Shown: positions 1-7,493 of the stretch, piece after piece
Numbering within the stretch: the stretch's first letter is position 1
How the letters are laid out: each line of letters opens with the position of its first letter
Origin: Lentzea nigeriaca
GTDB taxonomy: Bacteria; Actinomycetota; Actinomycetes; Mycobacteriales; Pseudonocardiaceae
Direction: 5' to 3'
Length of the DNA: 64,000 nt
NCBI RefSeq assembly: GCF_016907955.1
Contig: NZ_JAFBCX010000006.1
Coordinates: 496,001 to 560,000 of the forward strand
The notes under the pieces: generated by a model
Told to the model about the DNA's origin: nothing
Databases searched by the model: none
Seen by the model: only the letters and a program-made list of their open reading frames with translations
Made by a program: the position numbers and the translations under genes

Positions 1-1
1 C

Positions 2-856
2 GGCGACCTGCTCGCGACCGTGCCCGCGCTGCTGCGGTACCTGAGCGTCGCCGTGCCCGCCGTCGCCGCCTCGTACCTGACCGAGCAGCAGTCCCTGCAC
101 GCCGAACGCCGCGAGACGGCCCGAGCCCTGGTGGCCGCGCTGCTGACCGGCCGCGAGGCGGAGCCGTTGGCCGAACGGATCAGCCTCGACCTGTCCAGCC
201 ACCACGTGGTCCTGGCCGTGCGAGTCGAGGCACCCCCGTTGCCGGAGGGCGCGGGCAGCCACGACGCGAGGCTCGCCGCCCAGGCCCTGGTCCGGCGACT
301 GCGTGCCGAACTGCCGAAGCACGCGCTCTCCGCACTGGACCGCGACGGCGGCACGGTTCTGCTGCCCACCACGGCCGAGACGCTCGACCAGGAACTGGCC
401 GACGCCGCCGACCTTGTCCGCGACCTGCGCACCGCCGTGGCGATCGACCTGGTGGGCGGGATCGCCGCCGCGGAACGCCGCGAGGACATCCCGACGGCCG
501 CCCGGCAGGCCGCCGACATCGCCGAACTTGCCCAGCGCCTCGGCCGTCCGCCTGGCGCGTACGTCCTCGACGACGTGCTGCTCGAGTACCAGCTCTGCCG
601 TCCTGGTGCCGGCCGCAAACGCCTGGCCCGCGTGATGGACCGGCTGGCCGAACACCCCGACCTGCTGCACACGCTGCGCGAGTTCATCAACTGCGACCAC
701 AACCGCCACCGCACGGCCGAGAAGCTGCACCTGCACCGCAACACGTTGAACTACCGCCTGCGCCGCGTCACCGAACTGACCGGCTACAACCCCGCCGATC
801 CCGCGGACATCCGGCTGCTGGCCGCGTCGCTGACCGTCCACGACCTGCGTCCGTGA
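2..856 (+). CDS. PucR/CdaR-type transcriptional regulator, 5' end missing
   Basis: The window opens inside this gene: the frame is open from base 2 with no convincing start, so only the last 284 or so residues are present. The C-terminal ~60 residues hold the helix-turn-helix typical of PucR/CdaR regulators (HLHRNTLNYRLRRV), and the region before it looks like the GGDEF-like middle part of that family. Such proteins are cytoplasmic DNA-binding regulators, often of catabolic genes. The target cannot be read here because the upstream neighbours lie outside the window. A GTG at base 20 could be taken as a start, but homologous-looking sequence (GDLLATVP) continues upstream of it, so truncation by the window edge is preferred. 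Confidence 0.8.
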   Translation, partial: GDLLATVPALLRYLSVAVPAVAASYLTEQQSLHAERRETARALVAALLTGREAEPLAERISLDLSSHHVVLAVRVEAPPLPEGAGSHDARLAAQALVRRLRAELPKHALSALDRDGGTVLLPTTAETLDQELADAADLVRDLRTAVAIDLVGGIAAAERREDIPTAARQAADIAELAQRLGRPPGAYVLDDVLLEYQLCRPGAGRKRLARVMDRLAEHPDLLHTLREFINCDHNRHRTAEKLHLHRNTLNYRLRRVTELTGYNPADPADIRLLAASLTVHDLRP

Positions 857-864
857 ACGCGAAA

Positions 865-896
865 AGGCCGCCTGATCTCGCGAGATCAGGCGGCCT
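865..896. terminator. Bidirectional terminator hairpin
   Basis: This is a perfect 16-bp inverted repeat without a separate loop (AGGCCGCCTGATCTCG followed by its reverse complement). It lies between two convergent genes, 8 bases after the stop of the regulator and 23 bases from the stop of the leftward secreted-protein gene. It can serve both strands; a run of A precedes it, which reads as a T-run for leftward transcripts. Confidence 0.8.
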
Positions 897-919
897 GTCG
901 GCAACTGCGGTTCAGGAGA

Positions 920-1786
920 TCAGTCGCCGTACGGGTTCTGCATCGAGACGTGCACGTGGTCGTAGTGACCACCGGTGACACCGCTGCCCGCGGTGTAGTT
1001 GCGCCAGCCCTCGTCGGCACGGGCGACGCTCCAGATCTTGCCCTGCCAGATCACGTAGCGGACGTCGAGCCTGTTCGCGTGCTTCTTGAGCCAGTTGGCG
1101 AGCTTCCAGCCCTGCTCCTTCTGCGCGGAGCTCGGGTAGGTGCCGATCGCGTTGGAGATGGTGCAGTCGAGGGCGTTACCGGTGTTGTGGTTGCTCGTCG
1201 ACGGCTCGTTGCTGCGGTAGTCGCCGACCCAGCAGTCCTTCTCGCCGGTCAGGCGGCGGATCTCGTCGTCGACGAACTGCGTGCGCCTCGTCGCGTTGGG
1301 CGCGCGGACCGCCTCCGACGGGTTCGTGTTCTCGCGCGGCGTGCCGTAGGTACCGCCGCCACCACCGCCACCGCTGCCGCTGTCGTTCAGCTTGTGCGAG
1401 GCGTTCTCGTTCTTGAGCTCCGAGTTCAGGTTCGCCTTGGTGTTCGCGGCGATCGTCTGCTTCGGGCCGGCGTAACCGCTGTTGAAGTACACGGTCACGG
1501 GGTTGCCGGTGCGGTTCCAGACCGAGGCGGCCTCGTTCTTCACGCACTTGCCCTTGCCGTTGCCCGCGCCCTTGAACTCGTAGCAGCTGGGCTGCTCGTC
1601 GCCGTAGTCGGAAATCGACGAGTCGAAGTCGGAAACCGACCCCTCCTGGTTGCTGTTGAAGTACAGGCAGAATTCGCCCGACTCACAGACACCGTTTCGG
1701 TCCGTGGCCGCGTTTGCCGCGGCCGCGCCGAAAGACACGCTGATCAGCGCGCCCATCATCGTCGCGAGAGCCAATTTCTTGAACAC
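920..1786 (-). CDS. Secreted protein: peptidase-inhibitor I36-like domain plus VldE/ARB_07466-like domain
   Basis: A 288-residue exported protein. The GTG start is chosen because AGAAGGA lies 8 bases upstream and the next residues form a clear signal peptide (FKKLALATMMGALISVSFG, cleavage near ANAATD). Residues ~30-115 are cysteine-containing and crystallin-like, resembling the peptidase-inhibitor family I36 fold (CESGEFCLYFN). A Gly/Ser linker follows at ~140-150. The C-terminal ~130 residues carry SNHNTGNALDC and GGHYDHVHVSM, which resemble the actinobacterial VldE/ARB_07466 C-terminal domain; its His and Asp residues look like a metal site. No enzymatic activity can be assigned. It is convergent with the upstream regulator and faces away from rph. 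Confidence 0.7.
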   Translation of the reverse strand: MFKKLALATMMGALISVSFGAAAANAATDRNGVCESGEFCLYFNSNQEGSVSDFDSSISDYGDEQPSCYEFKGAGNGKGKCVKNEAASVWNRTGNPVTVYFNSGYAGPKQTIAANTKANLNSELKNENASHKLNDSGSGGGGGGGTYGTPRENTNPSEAVRAPNATRRTQFVDDEIRRLTGEKDCWVGDYRSNEPSTSNHNTGNALDCTISNAIGTYPSSAQKEQGWKLANWLKKHANRLDVRYVIWQGKIWSVARADEGWRNYTAGSGVTGGHYDHVHVSMQNPYGD

Positions 1787-1957
1787 GATGCGTCCTTCTC
1801 TTCTTTGCAGGATCCGGCCCCGTTGAAATCGCCGGAGCCCACTTAGTGCAGGGATGCTTCTGTTTTCCGCTGGCAGCAGCATCTCGGCGGCCGCTGACAT
1901 CTCGCTGACACCCGAAGTCACCGGACAGTCAGCGCTGGACGCGGGCACACTGGACTC

Positions 1958-2038
1958 ATGAGCGACAAGGACACGAACCCTGTGCCGGGAGCGCTCGCCG
2001 AGGCCGAGGCCGACCGTGTTCACGAACGGGGGAAGTGA
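1958..2038 (+). CDS. Possible 26-residue leader ORF upstream of rph
   Basis: An ATG-started reading frame (MSDKDTNPVPGALAEAEAD...) ends four bases before the rph start codon, in a different frame from rph. The peptide is hydrophilic and acidic, with no signal sequence or cysteine. There is no strong ribosome-binding site before its ATG. It could be a translated leader that couples or attenuates rph, or chance; only its position argues for it. Confidence 0.3.
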   Translation: MSDKDTNPVPGALAEAEADRVHERGK

Positions 2039-2042
2039 ACGA

Positions 2043-4544
2043 ATGAGCAGCTCCGTGCTCGCTCTCGGGGACGTCGACAGGACGCAGGCCGCTGTCGTCG
2101 GCGGCAAGGGTGCGAACCTGGGCGAACTGTCGCGGATCGAAGGCATCCGCGTGCCGGACGGCTTCTGCGTGACGACGGAGGTGTTCCGCGCAATCGTGGA
2201 GCCGTCGATCACAGATCAGCTGGACCGGCTGGCCGGCGTCGGCCCGGACGACCGGGACGCTATCCGCGCGTGCAGCGCGGAGATCCGGGGCATCATCGAG
2301 GGGATCGTCATCCCTCCCAACCTGGCGGCGGAGATCACCGGGATGCTCGACGAGCAGACCGCCTACGCCGTCCGATCGAGCGCGACCGCGGAGGACCTGC
2401 CGGGAGCGTCGTTCGCGGGCCAGCAGGACACGTACCTGAACGTCGTGGGAGCGGCGGAGATCCTGCGGCACATCAGCCGGTGCTGGGCCTCGTTGTTCAC
2501 CGAGCGGGCGGTGACCTACCGCCTGCGCAACGGCTACGACCACCGCAAGGTCACCATGGCGGTGGTCGTGCAGCGGATGGTCTCCCCGCGTGCGTCCGGC
2601 GTCCTGTTCACGGCGGACCCCGTCACGTCCAACCGGAAGGTCGCCGGCGTGGAGGCGATCTTCGGCCTGGGCGAGGACCTGGTCTCCGGGCTCGTGAACC
2701 CGGACAGCTACCAGGTGCGGGACGGCGAGGTCGTCGCCAGGGCCGTGGCGGCCGAGCCGACGTTGACGGACGCGCAGGTCGTGCGTCTCGTGGACCTGGG
2801 CAGGCGGATCGAAGCGCACTTCGGCCGTCCCCAGGACATCGAGTGGTGCCTCGCCGACGACGAGTTCCAGATCGTCCAGAGCAGGCCGATCACCACGCTG
2901 TTCCCCGTGCCGGAGGCCGCTGACCAGGCCAACCGCGTCTACGTCTCCGTCGGCCACCAGCAGATGATGACCGACGCCATGACGCCCCTGGGGCTCTCCG
3001 TGTGGCAGCTGACGACCCCGAGGCCCATGGCGGAGGCCGGCGGGCGGTTGTTCGTCGACATCACCCGGATCCTGGCCTCGCCGAAGAGCCGCGAGAGTTT
3101 CCTGAGCGTCGCGGGGAAGTCCGACACGCTGATCGGCGACGCGCTGCGGACCGTCCTCGACCGCGACATCGTCCCGACGCTCGACGACGACGCTCCCAGC
3201 CAGCCGATTCCCGGCGCCGCACCGGCCACCATCGAGACCGATCCGGCCGTCGTGACCGAGCTGATCGAGCAGAGCGAGGCGTCCGTCGCGACGTTGCGCC
3301 GCGACATCCGCACCAAGTCCGGTGTAGAGCTGCTCGACTTCATCCTCGCGGACTTCCAGGAGCTGAGGCGAATCCTGTTCGACCCACGCAGCTCCCAGGT
3401 GATCATGGCGGGGATGCAGGCGTCGTGGTGGCTGAACGATCATCTGCGGGACTGGCTCGGTGAGAAGAACGCGGCCGACGTCCTCACGCAGTCGGTGCCC
3501 CACAACGTCACGTCGGAGATGGGACTCGCGCTCCTCGACGTCGCCGACGCCATCCGCCCGCACCCGGACGTCGTCGCCTTCCTGGAAGGTGCTCCGGACG
3601 ACTTCCTGGACGACCTGCCCAAGTTCGAGGGCGGGCAGGAGGCACGTGACGCCATCCAGTCCTATTTGGACACCTACGGCATGCGCTGCGTCGGCGAGAT
3701 CGACATCACCAGGCAGCGGTGGAGCGAACGTCCCGCCACGCTGCTGCCGTTGATCCTCACCAACGTCAGGAACTTCGAGCCGGGCGCCGGCGAACGCCGC
3801 TTCGAGCAGGGACGGCAGGAGGCGTGGCACAAGGAACAGGAACTGCTGGAACGCCTGCGAGCCCTGCCCGACGGCGAGCGGAAGGCGGAGGAGACCAAGC
3901 GGATGATCGATCGCGTCCGCACGTTCGCCGGATACCGCGAGTACCCGAAGTACGGCATGGTCAGCCGCTACTTCGTCTACAAACAGGCCCTGCTCGACGA
4001 GGCCGAACGGCTGGTGCGGGCCGGCGTGCTCGGCGAGAAGGAGGACATCTTCTTCCTGCGGTTCCAGGAACTCCACGAAGTCGTGCGCACCAACGAGGCT
4101 GACCCCGAGCTCATCCGTCAGCGCAGGGAGGCGTTCCGGTCGTACCAGGCGCTCACGCCACCGCGAGTGCTCACCTCGGACGGCGAGGGCATCTCCGGCA
4201 CGTACCGGCGCGACGACCTGCCGAGCGGTGCGCTGGTCGGCCTGCCGGTGTCCGCGGGAACCGTCGAGGGCAGGGCCCGCGTCATCCTGGACATGGCGGA
4301 CGCCGACGTCGAACCGGGCGACATCCTGGTCACGGCGCACACGGACCCCAGCTGGTCACCGCTGTTCGTCGCGATCGCCGGCCTGGTGACGGAGGTCGGC
4401 GGCCAGATGACCCACGGCGCGGTGGTGGCCAGGGAGTACGGGCTGCCCGCCGTCGTCGGGGTCGAGCACGCCACGCGGCGGATCAAGGACGGGCAACGGA
4501 TCCGCGTGAACGGAACAGACGGCTACCTCGAGATCCTGCCCTGA
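2043..4544 (+). CDS. rph: Rifampin phosphotransferase
   Basis: This 833-residue enzyme inactivates rifamycins by transferring the beta-phosphate of ATP to the C21 hydroxyl. The order is that of the family: N-terminal ATP-grasp domain (GGKGANLGELS near residue 22, AVRSSATAEDLPGASFAGQQ near 110, PQDIEWCLADDEFQIVQSRP near 260), a central rifampin-binding helical region beginning HQQMMTDAMTPLGLS, and a C-terminal swivelling domain with the phosphohistidine loop (GGQMTHGAVVAREYGLPAVVG, His at ~791). The length matches known Rph proteins. The ATG is preferred over an upstream GTG nine codons earlier because GGGGGA sits 9 bases before it. Its last 62 bases overlap the convergent PAP2 gene. I see no copy of the rifamycin-associated element upstream. 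Confidence 0.95.
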   Translation: MSSSVLALGDVDRTQAAVVGGKGANLGELSRIEGIRVPDGFCVTTEVFRAIVEPSITDQLDRLAGVGPDDRDAIRACSAEIRGIIEGIVIPPNLAAEITGMLDEQTAYAVRSSATAEDLPGASFAGQQDTYLNVVGAAEILRHISRCWASLFTERAVTYRLRNGYDHRKVTMAVVVQRMVSPRASGVLFTADPVTSNRKVAGVEAIFGLGEDLVSGLVNPDSYQVRDGEVVARAVAAEPTLTDAQVVRLVDLGRRIEAHFGRPQDIEWCLADDEFQIVQSRPITTLFPVPEAADQANRVYVSVGHQQMMTDAMTPLGLSVWQLTTPRPMAEAGGRLFVDITRILASPKSRESFLSVAGKSDTLIGDALRTVLDRDIVPTLDDDAPSQPIPGAAPATIETDPAVVTELIEQSEASVATLRRDIRTKSGVELLDFILADFQELRRILFDPRSSQVIMAGMQASWWLNDHLRDWLGEKNAADVLTQSVPHNVTSEMGLALLDVADAIRPHPDVVAFLEGAPDDFLDDLPKFEGGQEARDAIQSYLDTYGMRCVGEIDITRQRWSERPATLLPLILTNVRNFEPGAGERRFEQGRQEAWHKEQELLERLRALPDGERKAEETKRMIDRVRTFAGYREYPKYGMVSRYFVYKQALLDEAERLVRAGVLGEKEDIFFLRFQELHEVVRTNEADPELIRQRREAFRSYQALTPPRVLTSDGEGISGTYRRDDLPSGALVGLPVSAGTVEGRARVILDMADADVEPGDILVTAHTDPSWSPLFVAIAGLVTEVGGQMTHGAVVAREYGLPAVVGVEHATRRIKDGQRIRVNGTDGYLEILP

Positions 4545-5190
4545 CCAAGCCGATCGCGACCGCGACGAGAGCGACACCGGCCACCACGTCCAGCACGTAG
4601 TGGTGGCCGGTGACCAGGACGACGAACGCGACCAGCACCGGATACAGCCAGGCAGCGCGGTACCGGAAAGCCGACCACACGGCGTAGGCACACCACGTCG
4701 CCCACGCGACGTGCATGCTCGGCATGGCGGCCAGCAGGTTCACGCCGGGCCGCGGAACCCGTGCCGCGGCCCCGCCGAGGATGTCGTGCGTGGCCATGTG
4801 GTCGACGATGCCGGGTTGGGCGAACCGCGGTGGCGCCTCCGGGAAGAGCCACACCAGCGCGATGTCCAGGAGCATCATCACGACCAGCACGGTGCGCAGC
4901 CGGCCGTACCGGCTTCGCCGGGCGAGGTGCAGCCAGACCAGGACGACCGGCACGGCGAGGACGCTCAGGCGGTAGAAGTAGCCGGTCACCTGGATCGCTG
5001 CCGGGTGCGCGAGGAGCGCGTGGTTGAGCGGGCGCTCGATCGCGAGGTGGAGAACCTCTTCCAGACGTTGCACACGCAGCGCGTTGATCGTCGCCGCCGG
5101 ATCGCCCCTGTCGACCGCCGCCCTGGCGAGTCCGAACGCGAAGTAGCCGGCGACCAGCAGCAGCACTTCGAGGTACCACTTGGTTCGCAT
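4483..5190 (-). CDS. PAP2-family membrane phosphatase
   Basis: A 235-residue polytopic membrane protein with about five or six hydrophobic segments. It has the PAP2 superfamily signatures PSMHVAWATW (residues ~153-162) and GHHYVLDVVAG (~195-205), whose histidines and aspartate form the phosphatase site, in the arrangement seen in Aur1/inositolphosphotransferase-like members. The first motif (KxxxxxxRP) is not evident. It probably removes phosphate from a lipid or isoprenoid diphosphate at the outer face of the membrane. The 3' end runs 62 bases into the opposite strand of rph, an unusually long convergent overlap. The gene upstream in the same direction ends 15 bases before its start. Confidence 0.8.
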   Translation of the reverse strand: MRTKWYLEVLLLVAGYFAFGLARAAVDRGDPAATINALRVQRLEEVLHLAIERPLNHALLAHPAAIQVTGYFYRLSVLAVPVVLVWLHLARRSRYGRLRTVLVVMMLLDIALVWLFPEAPPRFAQPGIVDHMATHDILGGAAARVPRPGVNLLAAMPSMHVAWATWCAYAVWSAFRYRAAWLYPVLVAFVVLVTGHHYVLDVVAGVALVAVAIGLVRAGSRGSRLFRSRGSVARP

Positions 5191-5205
5191 GTCCCCCAGA
5201 GCTTT

Positions 5206-6354
5206 CTACAGCGGTCCGTGCGGCCGCCGTCCGCTGGTCAGAGCCTCGACCTGCTCCGCGGTGAACGGCGGATCGAGCAGATCCTCGCGCAGGGCGTGGC
5301 ACCGGAACATGTCGGCGATGTAGTGCATGCGGTCCGGCAGGTCGGCCCAGTCGCGCGCGGCCGTGCCGAGCACGCTGTCCGGCGTCGGATCGACGATCTT
5401 CAGCAGCGCCAGCAGGTCCGGGTCCGTCAGCTCGGCGAGCAGCGGCGGGAACGTCCCGGGCAGGTCCTCGCTCAGGTCGAGCAGCTCACCGCGGGGCAGC
5501 GCCAGGGTCATCAGGTGCTCGGTGACGGCCCGGCGGACCAGCACGCGCACCTGGTCGGCCAGCTGCTCGCCGGCGATGCGCACGGCCGTCCGCCTGCCGA
5601 GCACGGTCAGCCATGCCAGGCGCAGCCACTTCACGACCCGGTTGCCAGGCAGGAGCAGGTCGAACAGCCGTCGTTCGAGCTCGCGGGGATCGACCACCGG
5701 TGCCTCCAGCGCGGCGGCGATCTCCGGTTGCAGCCGGGTCTGCTCGTGCAGGCCGACCTCGATGTTGGCCAGCAGCAACAGTTCCGCCCGTCGCTTCGGG
5801 TCGCTGGTGGTCATCGCGCGGTGGTAGCGGCTGAAGGCCTGCCGGAGGAGGCGTTGTCCCTCCGGTGGCTCGCCCGGCCGCAGCGCGTCACAGAACTCCT
5901 CGATGCTGTCGAACCCGGCGAGGAACCGGGCGAACTCACGCGCGATCTCCGCGAAGACCTTGAGGTTGCCCCGCGCCGACGCGGCACTCACGTCGTCGAG
6001 CCGCGCGGTCGCCACCACGGCCCTGCGCACCATCTCGTGAGCGCGGTCCAGATCCTCCTTCGCAACGGCCCTCCTCAGACCACGTGCCACGAGGCCGACC
6101 CCGGCGGCGACCTCTGGCGAGGACTTCAGCAGCCGTTCCACCGCCTGCGCCAGGTCCTCCTGCCGGATCGTCCGCCCCACCTGCTTGGACGCCCACACCG
6201 CGAAGGTGCACCAGTTCGCCGCGTTGCCCGTGCGAGCGGCCAGCGCCAGCGACAACAGGTGGTAGCAGTGGGTGATCTGCAGGTTCCTGACGACGGGATC
6301 GGGATTCGCCGCGATCCGTTCGACCTCGTGCACATCCACGCCGGAGCTGCTCAT
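5206..6354 (-). CDS. Conserved-looking protein of unknown function
   Basis: 382 residues, predominantly alpha-helical by composition (many Leu/Ala/Arg/Glu heptad-like stretches), without a signal peptide or clear membrane segment. I do not recognise a domain. The start ATG is chosen because GGAGGAAGGCGG lies directly upstream; an earlier in-frame ATG would add 25 Arg/Ser-rich residues that read as noise. It lies between the PAP2 gene (15 bases downstream) and the DyP peroxidase gene (113 bases upstream), all leftward, so the three may share a transcript. The text resembles neither a transporter nor a nucleotide-binding enzyme. Confidence 0.7.
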   Translation of the reverse strand: MSSSGVDVHEVERIAANPDPVVRNLQITHCYHLLSLALAARTGNAANWCTFAVWASKQVGRTIRQEDLAQAVERLLKSSPEVAAGVGLVARGLRRAVAKEDLDRAHEMVRRAVVATARLDDVSAASARGNLKVFAEIAREFARFLAGFDSIEEFCDALRPGEPPEGQRLLRQAFSRYHRAMTTSDPKRRAELLLLANIEVGLHEQTRLQPEIAAALEAPVVDPRELERRLFDLLLPGNRVVKWLRLAWLTVLGRRTAVRIAGEQLADQVRVLVRRAVTEHLMTLALPRGELLDLSEDLPGTFPPLLAELTDPDLLALLKIVDPTPDSVLGTAARDWADLPDRMHYIADMFRCHALREDLLDPPFTAEQVEALTSGRRPHGPL

Positions 6355-6467
6355 GACGCCGCCTTCCTCCCCAGGGTGACGTCTACTGGATCGTCCCCAG
6401 CACGACGAACGTGACGGTGGATCGGCCAAAGTCAGAACGACTTCGACTGCTGCGAGCCGACCGGGTG

Positions 6468-7493
6468 CTACCCCAGGCTCACGTGACCGTCGTCGGTGCC
6501 GGGCAGGACGAAGAAGTAGCCCCCGCCGAACGGCAGCAGGTACTTCTCCAGCGCCTCACCGGCCAGGCGACGCTGGATAGTGGCGAAGCCGAGTTCCACA
6601 TCCCGTTGGTAGCAAACGAAGATCTGCCCGGCGTCCGACTCGCTGAGCCGGTAGGAGTGCCCGCGGCGCAGGATCTTGTGGGCCTCGCTCTCCGGCGTGC
6701 GCGGGTTGGCACGGCGGATGTGGGCGTTGAGCGCGATGCGCCTGCCGCCGGGATCACTGGCGAAGTCGGGCCGGTCGTGCTCGGAGGCCTGGCCCAGCGG
6801 AGCACCGGTGTCCTTGGTGCGGCCGAAAACCCGTTCCTGGACCTCCAGCGGTTCCGCGTCCCAGCTGGGCATCGCGAGCCGGATCAGCCGGACCACCTGG
6901 TAGGTGCCGCCCACGCACCACGCCGGTTCGTCGTCACCGGGTTGCACCCACACGTGCTCGTCCATCAGCTTCGCGTCGGACGCGTCCGGGTTTCCCGCTC
7001 CCTCGCGGAAACCGAACAGGTTGCGCGTGCCGTCCGGGTGGAACCCCGGCATCCGCCAGCGCGGGGTCAGGCCGGGGATCTGCCGTGCGAGCGCCGCGTC
7101 GACGGGTTCCCGGCTGTCCGCGCTCACCTGGACGAGCAGATCACCGTGACACCAGGCCGGATCCAGCACGTCGCTGCGGAAGGACGGCATCGGCGTCAAC
7201 CGTCGCGGACGTTCCAGACCGAACCGGCCGTCGAACAGCGACGCGCCCACGGCGATCGTCACCACGGCATCCGCGACCGGGGAACTCAAGGCGCGCAACA
7301 CCTCCGTGAGCCCGGCGCGGCCGCGAACGGTGACGTCGAAGGCCATCAGCTCCGTTGTGGACAGTGCGGGGGTCACCACCCCCGGCTGCTTCCGGACGGG
7401 CAGGTGCACCTCGGGAGCAGGGGCGGGGCTGGCGGTGCAGCCCGCCAGCCCCGTCCCGACAGCGGCCAGAAACGTCCGCCTCCCCACGGTCAC
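6468..7493 (-). CDS. DyP-type haem peroxidase, Tat-exported lipoprotein
   Basis: 341 residues. The N-terminus has a twin-arginine motif (GRRTFL), a hydrophobic stretch and a lipobox (LAGC at ~16-19), so the enzyme should be Tat-exported and lipid-anchored outside the membrane. DyP peroxidases oxidise dyes, phenolics or deferrochelatable porphyrins with H2O2. The family fold is visible: NLFGFREGAGNPD near residue 155, a VQERVFGRTKDTGAPLG segment, and a proximal-His region (NAHIRRANPR). The usual distal GxxDG motif reads GFREG here, so the catalytic aspartate is replaced by glutamate. The GTG start overlaps the stop of the upstream subtilisin gene in GTGA, indicating coupled translation. Confidence 0.88.
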   Translation of the reverse strand: MTVGRRTFLAAVGTGLAGCTASPAPAPEVHLPVRKQPGVVTPALSTTELMAFDVTVRGRAGLTEVLRALSSPVADAVVTIAVGASLFDGRFGLERPRRLTPMPSFRSDVLDPAWCHGDLLVQVSADSREPVDAALARQIPGLTPRWRMPGFHPDGTRNLFGFREGAGNPDASDAKLMDEHVWVQPGDDEPAWCVGGTYQVVRLIRLAMPSWDAEPLEVQERVFGRTKDTGAPLGQASEHDRPDFASDPGGRRIALNAHIRRANPRTPESEAHKILRRGHSYRLSESDAGQIFVCYQRDVELGFATIQRRLAGEALEKYLLPFGGGYFFVLPGTDDGHVSLG

